DNA of 7,899 nt. Origin: Phycisphaeraceae bacterium. GTDB lineage: Bacteria; Planctomycetota; Phycisphaerae; Phycisphaerales; Phycisphaeraceae. Of this stretch, positions 1 through 5,691 are shown in pieces. Each line of letters starts with the position of its first letter. Within the stretch, counting starts at the first letter, position 1. The translations under genes were made by a program, and so were the position numbers. The notes below the pieces were generated by a model. That model was not told where the DNA came from and ran no database searches. It saw nothing but the letters and a program-made list of their open reading frames with translations. The stretch lies in contig JADZCW010000063.1 of the NCBI GenBank assembly GCA_020851395.1, positions 1 to 7,899 on the forward strand, written 5' to 3'.

Positions 1-1791
1 GGACTTGGGGATCTGGTCGAAGTAGCTGCGGACCGTCGATTGGTAGTGACGAGGGACGCGGTCCTCGGCGACGGCCTTCTCGGCGTCGGACTGGGCGGCG
101 GTGACGGCCTGGTCGAACTCGACCTGGGCGTCGCCCTTGATCGCGCCGCCGGGGGTCATCCAGCTGGCCAGAACGCGGCCCTGGGAGTCGTGGGCGTCGC
201 TGACGGCGGTCGAGTCGGTGCCGGTGGTCCACTGCTCGCGGCCGATGGGGTCGTTGCCCTCCTCGGTGCCGGCCATGACGCCGCCCTTGCCCGCGCCGCC
301 TTGGCCGTTGCCGTTGCCCTTCTGATTTTGGTTGCTGGAGCCCGGGCCCTGGCCGTTGCCGGGCATGGCGTTCGAGAGCTGGTTCTGGGCCTGGCGATAC
401 TGGCTGAGCGCGCCCTGCATCTGGGCCATCTGGCTGAGCATCTGCTGGGCCTGGTTCTGGCCCTGCTGACCCTGTTGGCCTTGTTGTCCTTGCTGGCCCT
501 GTTGGCCCTGGCTGGGGTTGTTCATGTTCTGGGCCATCTGGTTCAGACCCTGGCTGAGGCTGTTCATGCAGTTGGAGCACTGGCCCTGGAGCTGCTGGGC
601 CTGCTGGGCGAGGCGCTGGGCCTCCTGGGGGCTCAGGCCCTGCTGGGCGAGAGCCTGCTGCAGGGCGTTGGGGTCCATCTGGCCCTGGGCGAGCTGCTGG
701 ATCTGTTGCTGGGAGAGGCCGGCGTCGCTGAGGGATTTTTCAAGCTCCTGCTGCTGGCGGGCCTGCTCGGCGGCGGCGCTCTGGAGCTGCTGGGAGAGGT
801 TGTTGAGTTGTTGTTTGAGCGAATCTTTCTCCTCGTCGGAGAGGTTGGGCATCTGCTGGGTGAGTTGGTCCAGGGCGGCGGCGGCGGCCTGGAAGTCGCC
901 GCGGCGCAGGGCGTCGGCGAAGGCATCGGCGGGACCAGTGGTCTTGGGGTCGAGCTGGGACATGGCGGTCTCGAGCGGCTGGAGCTGCTTTTCCTGCTGC
1001 TGGGCGAGGCTGGCCAGTTGGTCGTGGACGGCCGAGACCTCGGCGGTGAGCTGGCGCTGGGTGCGCGGCTGGTCTAGGTCGCGCTCGGTGAGCTCCTGGA
1101 GCTGGGCCTGGAGCTTGGCCATCTCGAGGGATTGGGTGGTGTTGGTTGATGCGGTCAGCTGCTTGAGCTGTTCGAGGGTTTGCTGGGCCTTGGCGATGTT
1201 CTCGCGGGCCTCGGCGGCTTGTTGCTGGGCGGCGGCCTGCTCGGCGCGGGCGGCGGCTAGGCCGAAGGGGTCGAGGTCGGTGGGCAGGAAGAGGAAGAGA
1301 GAGACTGCCAACAGCGCGATCAGGACAAAGCCCGTCCAGTGGCGGGGCAGGCGGAGGGCGAAGGCCTGTCGCAGTTGGGATGAGCCGGCCAGGTCGCGGG
1401 CCTTCTCGCGGGCGTCCTGGAAGACCTGGGCGGCGAAGGGGTCGTCGTGGGCGCGCGGCTTGCAGTAGAGGGCGGAACCGAAACGGTCCTTGAGTTCGAG
1501 TCGATGGTCGATCAGGACGGCGACGGCCTCGGGGGAGCGGCGCGTCAGCATGGCGACGAGCACGCCCACGCCCAACGAGACGATCAAGAGCGCTGCGATG
1601 GTGACGGGCAGGGCCTTGCGGGGATCGACCGTCGGCCAGGCGGAGCTGTCCCAGAGTTGGATGCGGTGCAGGACGATGGCGATCGCGGCGAGCAGAGCTA
1701 AAACCAGCGCGGACCACCCCGCCCAGATCAGGACGGCCTGCCAGATCAGACGCCGACCCGCGACGCGGAGGCAGTGATCGAGGTGGTCCAT
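1..1791 (-). CDS. Gln-rich, three-helix membrane protein with long coiled coil (DUF4175-like), C-terminus cut by window edge
   Basis: I read 597 codons without a stop from the ATG at 1791 to base 1; the stop lies outside the window. A GGAAGG stretch lies about 8 bases before the ATG and fits a ribosome site. Hydrophobic segments sit at about residues 18-41, 61-82 and 153-170. Arg pairs at 13-14 and 84-85 suggest a cytoplasmic N-terminus, a cytoplasmic 83-152 loop and an extracytoplasmic C-terminal part. From about 178 to 400 it is Ala/Gln/Glu/Leu-rich and looks coiled coil, followed by a Cys-Ser-Asn-Cys motif at 405-408, a (Gly-Gln-Gln)n block at 429-445, a Gly/Asn-rich linker around 478-505 and a more ordered, charged end. 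The layout resembles DUF4175-type proteins, which from memory often neighbour MoxR ATPase, DUF58 and BatA-like genes; those neighbours are not visible here. The last residues (a Tyr/Arg/Phe-rich helix) suggest the true end is close. Function unknown; the reading frame is certain, the family only moderate. Confidence 0.85.
   Translation of the reverse strand, partial: MDHLDHCLRVAGRRLIWQAVLIWAGWSALVLALLAAIAIVLHRIQLWDSSAWPTVDPRKALPVTIAALLIVSLGVGVLVAMLTRRSPEAVAVLIDHRLELKDRFGSALYCKPRAHDDPFAAQVFQDAREKARDLAGSSQLRQAFALRLPRHWTGFVLIALLAVSLFLFLPTDLDPFGLAAARAEQAAAQQQAAEARENIAKAQQTLEQLKQLTASTNTTQSLEMAKLQAQLQELTERDLDQPRTQRQLTAEVSAVHDQLASLAQQQEKQLQPLETAMSQLDPKTTGPADAFADALRRGDFQAAAAALDQLTQQMPNLSDEEKDSLKQQLNNLSQQLQSAAAEQARQQQELEKSLSDAGLSQQQIQQLAQGQMDPNALQQALAQQGLSPQEAQRLAQQAQQLQGQCSNCMNSLSQGLNQMAQNMNNPSQGQQGQQGQQGQQGQQGQNQAQQMLSQMAQMQGALSQYRQAQNQLSNAMPGNGQGPGSSNQNQKGNGNGQGGAGKGGVMAGTEEGNDPIGREQWTTGTDSTAVSDAHDSQGRVLASWMTPGGAIKGDAQVEFDQAVTAAQSDAEKAVAEDRVPRHYQSTVRSYFDQIPKS
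457..507 (-). repeat. In-frame Gly-Gln-Gln tandem repeat inside the membrane coiled-coil gene
   Basis: Residues 429-445 read five Gly-Gln-Gln units plus Gly-Gln. The codons vary between units (GGC, GGA and GGT for Gly; CAA and CAG for Gln), so the protein repeat is kept while the DNA repeat has drifted. This looks like a low-complexity flexible segment maintained at protein level, not a recent slippage product. It links the coiled-coil part to the Gly/Asn-rich linker. Confidence 0.8.
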
Positions 1792-1829
1792 GACCTGGCC
1801 CTTCCAGCAAGGCGCTGCGTGCAAAGGAC

Positions 1830-1839
1830 TCTACGTAGA
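1830..1839. promoter_or_regulatory. Perfect 10-base palindrome TCTACGTAGA, candidate operator
   Basis: The sequence reads the same on both strands and does not extend further. It lies where transcription from the proposed TATCAT element would start, which is a common position for a repressor site. A single short palindrome can occur by chance, so this is a weak call. Confidence 0.2.
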
Positions 1840-1840
1840 C

Positions 1841-1869
1841 ATGATAGTGGAAGGATCAAAAGATGGCGA
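1841..1869 (-). promoter_or_regulatory. Possible promoter for the membrane coiled-coil gene
   Basis: On the minus strand TCGCCA (1869-1864, 4 of 6 to TTGACA) is followed after 17 bases by TATCAT (1846-1841, 5 of 6 to TATAAT). The segment is AT-rich against a very GC-rich background. A transcript would begin near 1834, giving a leader of about 43 bases before the ATG at 1791. This is a pattern match to sigma-70-type consensus; the host's actual consensus is unknown. Confidence 0.38.
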
Positions 1870-1906
1870 GAAATTTTGCGGCGGATGAGGGTGACCCCCC
1901 TGCCGC
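1870..1906 (-). terminator. Possible weak hairpin terminator after kdsA
   Basis: Read on the minus strand, GCGGC (1906-1902) pairs with GCCGC (1882-1878) and AGGG-type bases (1901-1898 with 1891-1888) pair inside, with a 5-base bulge on one arm. The hairpin begins about 19 bases after the kdsA stop. It is followed by AAAATTT and not by a clean T tract, so intrinsic termination would be inefficient; it may instead protect the mRNA 3' end. Confidence 0.3.
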
Positions 1907-1924
1907 TGTCTCGTGACGCACGCG

Positions 1925-2776
1925 TTACTGCGGGTTCCGGGGGTTCCGGGGGTTCCGGGGGCTGAAGGCGACCAGAGCCTTGCGGATGCGGTGCAGGTCC
2001 TCGAGCAGGACCAGGGCGGCGTCGAGCGGGAGCATGGTTGAGGCGTCCGACTTCGCGTGGGTGGGATCGGGATGGGTCTCAAGGAAGAGGGCCTGCACGC
2101 CGGCGGCGACGGCGGCGCGGGCGAGCAAGGGAGCGCGTTCGGGTCGGCCGCCAGAAGTTTTGCCGGCGCCGGGCTGCTGGGTGGAGTGCGTGGCGTCGAA
2201 GCAGACGGGCCAGCCGTGCTCCATCATGTCGCCCAGGCCGACGAAATCGTTGACCAGACGGTGGTAGCCGAAGAAGGTGCCGCGCTCGGTGAGCATGATG
2301 CCGGACGCGTGGGCGGCGGTGAGCTTCTCGACGACGTTGGCCATCTCGTCGGGGGCCATGAACTGGCCCTTCTTGACGTTGACAGGTTTACCCGTGGCGG
2401 CGGCGGCGATGAGCAGGTCGGTCTGGCGGGCGAGGAAGGCGGGGACCTGCAGGAGATCGACCGGGGCGGCCTGGGCGGCGTGCTCGGGGAGGTGGATGTC
2501 GGTCGTGACGGGGACCCCGAGCTCGGACTTGACGCGCTCCAGGAGGGCCATGCCCTCCTCCACGCCGGGGCCGCGGTAGCTCTGGATGCTCGATCGGTTG
2601 GCCTTGTCGAAGGAGGCCTTGAAGATGTAGCCGAAGCCCAGGCTCACGCAGCGATCGCGCATCGCCTCGCCGATGCGGAGGCAGAGATCGACCGACTCGG
2701 CCACGCATGGGCCGGCGATGATGCACAGGGGCTGGTCGGGGCCGATGGCGACGTTGCCGAGGGTGAGGGTGTGCAT
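1925..2776 (-). CDS. kdsA: 3-deoxy-8-phosphooctulonate synthase (Kdo-8-phosphate synthase), metal-dependent type
   Basis: Condenses phosphoenolpyruvate with arabinose 5-phosphate to Kdo 8-phosphate, the first committed step toward the Kdo of lipopolysaccharide; cytoplasmic. The 283-residue product has the KdsA landmarks in order: AGPCVAES near residues 21-28, the FKASFDKANRSS segment, DIHLPEHA, LQVPAFLARQTDLL, NVKKGQFMAPDEM, LTERGTFFGYHRLV, FDATHS, and a final HAKSDAS. Position 24 is Cys where the E. coli enzyme has Asn; this Cys marks the metal-dependent class known from Aquifex, and candidate His, Glu and Asp ligands are in FDATHS, LETHPDP and KSDAS. The start is fixed by the family's N-terminus, but no Shine-Dalgarno is seen: the 18-base gap from deoC is filled by a G/C-rich repeat, so translation may be coupled. 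The last ten residues are an Arg-Asn-Pro tail from a tandem repeat and are not part of the fold. Confidence 0.96.
   Translation of the reverse strand: MHTLTLGNVAIGPDQPLCIIAGPCVAESVDLCLRIGEAMRDRCVSLGFGYIFKASFDKANRSSIQSYRGPGVEEGMALLERVKSELGVPVTTDIHLPEHAAQAAPVDLLQVPAFLARQTDLLIAAAATGKPVNVKKGQFMAPDEMANVVEKLTAAHASGIMLTERGTFFGYHRLVNDFVGLGDMMEHGWPVCFDATHSTQQPGAGKTSGGRPERAPLLARAAVAAGVQALFLETHPDPTHAKSDASTMLPLDAALVLLEDLHRIRKALVAFSPRNPRNPRNPQ
1932..1961 (+). repeat. Tandem 9-base repeat GGTTCCGGG at the kdsA 3' end
   Basis: GTTCC recurs at 1934, 1943 and 1952, an exact 9-base period, with G runs between (GGG, then three runs of five). Because the period is a multiple of three, kdsA reads it as Arg-Asn-Pro repeated just before its stop. 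The + strand holds four G runs separated by TTCC loops, a standard G-quadruplex pattern. Confidence 0.9.
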
Positions 2777-2815
2777 GGGGGAAGGGGTTCGGGATTAGGG
2801 GTTAGGGATTGGGGG
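2777..2815 (+). repeat. G-rich degenerate repeat filling the deoC-kdsA junction
   Basis: The + strand has G runs of three to five or more bases separated by AA, TTC, ATTA, TT A-type loops, resembling degenerate GGGATTA/GGGGTTA units. It covers the whole gap between the deoC stop and the kdsA start and also encodes the last deoC residues. The deoC TAA stop (2797-2795) lies inside a unit. Four or more adjacent G runs give G-quadruplex potential on the + strand; the transcript of these genes carries the C-rich side. Confidence 0.75.
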
Positions 2816-3496
2816 TGCCGACAGGATAGCAAGAGAGGCGGAACAGCCTAAACGGTCGGCCCCGGCGTCGAGCATGGCCTTGGCGTCGGCGTAGGTGCGG
2901 ATGCCCCCGGAGGCTTTGACGTAGAGGCCCTGGGAGTGCTTCTTCATCAGCCTTACCGCCTCGATCGAGGCGCCGCCGGCGGGGTGGTAGCCGGTGGAGG
3001 TTTTGATGAAGTCGGCCCCGGACTCGCGGACAGCCCGGCAGGCGAGGGCGATGCGGGCCTCGGCCTCGTCGGGACTGACGCCCTGCATCAATAGCGCGGA
3101 CTCGACGATCACTTTGATGGTCACGCGGGGGTTGGCGGCGCGGGCGGACTTGTTGACTTCGAGAAGTTCGCCTTTGACCCCCGGAAGGTTCCGTTCCAGC
3201 AGCAGGGGCAGGTGGGCGACGACGTCGACCTCCTCGGCGCCGTCCTTGACGGCGACGGTGGCTTCGATGGCCTTGACGGTCGACTTAGCAGCGCCGAAAG
3301 GGAAGCCGACGACGCAGCAGGTCTTGACCGGGGAGCCGGCGAGCATGCGGGAGAGGGCGGCGGCGAAGATGGGGTTGGCGCAGACGCTGGCGAAACCGTG
3401 AGCCTTGGCCTCGTCGGCGAGGCGTTGCACGTCGGCGAGCGTGGCCTCGGGCTTGAGGATCGTGTGGTCGATGCGTGAGGCGAGATTCATGGGCAT
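2795..3496 (-). CDS. deoC: Deoxyribose-phosphate aldolase
   Basis: Reversibly splits 2-deoxyribose 5-phosphate into glyceraldehyde 3-phosphate and acetaldehyde, in deoxynucleoside salvage; cytoplasmic TIM-barrel class I aldolase. The 233-residue product starts with the typical IDHTILKPEAT segment (residues 9-19). Asp91 lies in the EEVDVV stretch, the Schiff-base Lys165 in FIKTSTG and the second conserved Lys194 in VKASGGIR, so the active site is complete. Length fits the shorter bacterial form. Two Met codons lie close together at the start (3496 and 3490); I chose the first, and neither has a strong ribosome site, in keeping with coupling to the upstream phosphatase gene that stops only 3 bases before. 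The C-terminal Pro-Pro-Ile-Pro-Asn-Pro and the stop codon are encoded by the G-rich repeat at the junction, so the native end is probably near Leu-Ala-Ile-Leu. Confidence 0.97.
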   Translation of the reverse strand: MPMNLASRIDHTILKPEATLADVQRLADEAKAHGFASVCANPIFAAALSRMLAGSPVKTCCVVGFPFGAAKSTVKAIEATVAVKDGAEEVDVVAHLPLLLERNLPGVKGELLEVNKSARAANPRVTIKVIVESALLMQGVSPDEAEARIALACRAVRESGADFIKTSTGYHPAGGASIEAVRLMKKHSQGLYVKASGGIRTYADAKAMLDAGADRLGCSASLAILSAPPIPNP

Positions 3497-3499
3497 TTT

Positions 3500-4384
3500 C
3501 TATCTGCGCGTGGGGCGGACGGTGTCGATCGGGGCGTCGTGCCAGATGGGTTGGTTGTTTTCGAGCGTGATGTAGCTCACCGAGGTGTAGCCGGCCTGGG
3601 CGATGGCGGCGAGGCTGGCGGACAGGCCGTTGCCGACGTCGTCGACGCTGTGGCTGTCGTCGCCGAGGGTGACGCGGATGCCCATGCGGCGGGCACGGGT
3701 GAGGATCTCGGGCAGTGGGTAGACAGGGCCGGTGTTGCGACGCGACGGGGCGGCGTTGACGTCCAAGACGCCGGCGTGGGTGGCGATGACCTCGAGGGTG
3801 GCGTCGATGGCGCGCCAGACTTGGGGGGTGAAGGTGGGATTGGGGCCGTCGAATTTGCGGATGAGGTCGAGGTGGCCCACGACGTGGGGACGGAGCGTCT
3901 CGACGAGGCGTGCGACCTGCTGGAAGTAGGCGAGTTGGAGGGCTTCGACGCCGCCGAGGTCTTTCGCCGCCGCGGCGGTGTGCTGGGGCGTGTAGTCGAG
4001 CCAGTGGTCGCCGACACTGTGGACGCTGCCGACGAGGTAGTTGAAGCCGCCCCCCCGGAAGAGTTCGGCCATGCGAGATAGGCCGTCGTTAGGAGGCATC
4101 ACCTCGGTCTCGAAGCCGACGAGGATCTCGAGTTTCCCTCGGTACTCGCGTTGGAGCTCGAACGCGCGCCGGCGGTAGGCATCGAACATGGCCATCAGAT
4201 CGGCGGGTGTCAGGCCTTCTTCGTCGGCGTAGAGGTCCTGCTGCCGGAAGCGCGGGGCGTGCTCGCTCAGGCCCAGGTGGGTAAAGCCGATCTCGTGAGC
4301 GTGCTGGACCATGGCGCCCAGCCGGCTGTAGGCGTGACGGCAATAGTCGGAGCTGTGGCCGCCGTGGAAGCTGAAGAAGGGCAT
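3500..4384 (-). CDS. PHP-domain phosphatase, histidinol-phosphatase (HisJ/HisK) type
   Basis: PHP phosphoesterase of COG1387 type; best guess is histidinol phosphate to histidinol in histidine synthesis, but the substrate is not shown by the sequence. The 294-residue product keeps the expected metal-site residues: His7 and His10 near the start, His42 in LSEHAP, Glu92 in GFETEV, His122 in GSVHS, His171 with Asp173 in VGHLDL, and Asp243 with His245 in GDDSH. The VLDVNAAPSRRNTGPVYP stretch (about 206-223) matches the family's late core. The first motif is His-Gly-Gly-His and not the usual His-x-His. The ATG at 4384 lies 5 bases after the GH4 stop with only a weak AAGAG ribosome-like site, so it is probably co-translated. 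No other his gene is present, so a sugar-phosphate or nucleotide phosphatase role with deoC is possible. Confidence 0.82.
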   Translation of the reverse strand: MPFFSFHGGHSSDYCRHAYSRLGAMVQHAHEIGFTHLGLSEHAPRFRQQDLYADEEGLTPADLMAMFDAYRRRAFELQREYRGKLEILVGFETEVMPPNDGLSRMAELFRGGGFNYLVGSVHSVGDHWLDYTPQHTAAAAKDLGGVEALQLAYFQQVARLVETLRPHVVGHLDLIRKFDGPNPTFTPQVWRAIDATLEVIATHAGVLDVNAAPSRRNTGPVYPLPEILTRARRMGIRVTLGDDSHSVDDVGNGLSASLAAIAQAGYTSVSYITLENNQPIWHDAPIDTVRPTRR

Positions 4385-4389
4385 GGCTC

Positions 4390-5691
4390 TTAAGTGTACT
4401 GGCCGATCATGTCGGCGTGGGCTGCGAGCACGGCTTGGGCGGCGGCCTGGCCGGCGGTTTTGTCGGTGATGGTGGGGTCGAGGTCGACGACCTTGCGCAC
4501 CAGGGCGCGGCTGCGTTTCAGGGCGGCCTGGACGATCGTGTCAGTGACCGCGGCGGTGCGGAGGCACAGGGGCAGGATGCTCTCGGGTAGCGTGACGGTC
4601 TGAGGGTGCGGGCCGGCGGCGTTGACCGTGGCGGGGGTTTCGACGAAGACGCCGTGAGGAAGATTGGGGATCTGGCCGCGGTTGACGAGGTTGAGCGAGT
4701 GAAGCGTGATGGGCTTGCCCAGGAGCATGCCGGCGATCAGGTCGCCCGGGCACTCCCAGGCGATGTGGAGCTTGGAGAAAGGCAGCTTGCCGGCGCCGAC
4801 GTCGGACAGGAGTTGCATGCGCTCGGCGCGTTCGCGGGCGTCGCCGTGCCAGGGGTCGTGCTGGGGCGGCAGTGATGGCGGGGGCGGGAGGAAGTCCTGG
4901 ACGTGGGTGTCGCCGCTCGATAGCAGATAGCCGGTCTGGCGGAGCAGGGACTCACTGTTGGGTTGGCCGATGGTCTGGCCGGCGGCTAAGCGCTGCCGCA
5001 GATCGGGCAGCAGGTCGCGGCCTGTCATGGCGTCCTGGGCCTGGATGATCCAGGTGAAGTGATTCAGGCCGGCGATCGTGGTTTTGTAGAGGTTGCCAAG
5101 GTTGGCGTAGCCGTCGAATGAGCCGGTGGCGCGCTGGCCCGTGAGCAGATGATGCAGCATGCCGTAGCCGACGACCGACACCCAGCAGAAGCCGGCGGTG
5201 GACACGCCGAGCGCCTCGGCGGCCTGGCAGACGCGCGGCAAGGGGTTGGAGGACATCAGCAGCCAGGCCTTGGGGCAGAGGCGACGCATGTCGGCGACGA
5301 CCTGTTCGATGAAGGCGATCTGACGAAGGGAGTAGCTCAGGCCGGCGACGCCGCCGAACTCGGTGATCAGGTGCTGGGGGTAGTGCTGCTGGATGATCTG
5401 GCGGTCGATCGCGTGGCGCTTGTGCATCTGCGGGGCGGCGGCGCAGATGACGAAGTCGGCGCCGGCGAGGGCGGCGGCGCGGTCCGTGTGGGCGGTGACG
5501 CGGATGGGGCGATGCAGATCGGCCGCGAGACGCTCGGCCACGGCGGTCATGCGGTCGAGCACGTCGGCGTCGACGTCCATCAGGGCCAGCTCGCCCGCGC
5601 CGAGGTCGTGGTCGCGGACGACACCGGCGATGGTGGTGGGACCGAAGACGAAACTGCCCGCGCCGAGACCAGCTACTTTCCATGTGGACAT
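4390..5691 (-). CDS. Glycoside hydrolase family 4 enzyme (alpha-galactosidase / 6-phosphoglucosidase superfamily), atypical
   Basis: GH4 enzymes cleave glycosides by an NAD+- and Mn2+-dependent redox-elimination mechanism; cytoplasmic. The 433-residue product has an N-terminal Rossmann site, GLGAGSFVFGP at 8-18, followed by an acidic strand end at Asp39/Asp41. ADFVICAAAP (about 78-87) and SSNPLP (147-152) match the NAD-domain landmarks. Cys169 and the GLNHFTW segment with His211 fit the metal ligands. Length is normal for the family. Unusual points: the residue after the metal Cys is Trp (CWVS) where characterised groups mostly have His, Asn or Asp, and the usual GPGG-type stretch is replaced by EFGGVAGLSYSLRQI at 111-125. 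Substrate therefore cannot be assigned. The start overlaps the end of the upstream hydrolase by 19 bases and has no Shine-Dalgarno (CTCCCCTCC precedes it). Confidence 0.88.
   Translation of the reverse strand: MSTWKVAGLGAGSFVFGPTTIAGVVRDHDLGAGELALMDVDADVLDRMTAVAERLAADLHRPIRVTAHTDRAAALAGADFVICAAAPQMHKRHAIDRQIIQQHYPQHLITEFGGVAGLSYSLRQIAFIEQVVADMRRLCPKAWLLMSSNPLPRVCQAAEALGVSTAGFCWVSVVGYGMLHHLLTGQRATGSFDGYANLGNLYKTTIAGLNHFTWIIQAQDAMTGRDLLPDLRQRLAAGQTIGQPNSESLLRQTGYLLSSGDTHVQDFLPPPPSLPPQHDPWHGDARERAERMQLLSDVGAGKLPFSKLHIAWECPGDLIAGMLLGKPITLHSLNLVNRGQIPNLPHGVFVETPATVNAAGPHPQTVTLPESILPLCLRTAAVTDTIVQAALKRSRALVRKVVDLDPTITDKTAGQAAAQAVLAAHADMIGQYT

Noticed and set aside
40..1077. Long + strand open frame, 345 codons, Leu/Gly/Ala-rich
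   Set aside because: It is antisense to the Gln-rich coiled-coil gene; Leu/Gly runs are the mirror of CAG/GCC codons. It has no recognisable motif, and the minus frame has clear membrane helices and a coiled coil.
740..1810. Minus-strand frame of 356 codons beginning at a TTG
   Set aside because: Out of frame with the ATG at 1791; its product is an Arg/Pro-rich string typical of a shifted GC-rich gene.
1932..2815. CRISPR or telomere-like array
   Set aside because: Repeats are short, degenerate, not separated by uniform spacers, and lie inside or between genes; the resemblance to TTAGGG units is only compositional.
2057..2851. + strand open frame of 264 codons across kdsA
   Set aside because: Antisense shadow of a clearly recognised enzyme, Gly/Asp-rich with no family features.
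3500..4384. Assigning the gene symbol hisJ or hisK
   Set aside because: Metal residues support the PHP fold, but no histidine gene is nearby and the first motif is atypical, so the substrate is not proven.
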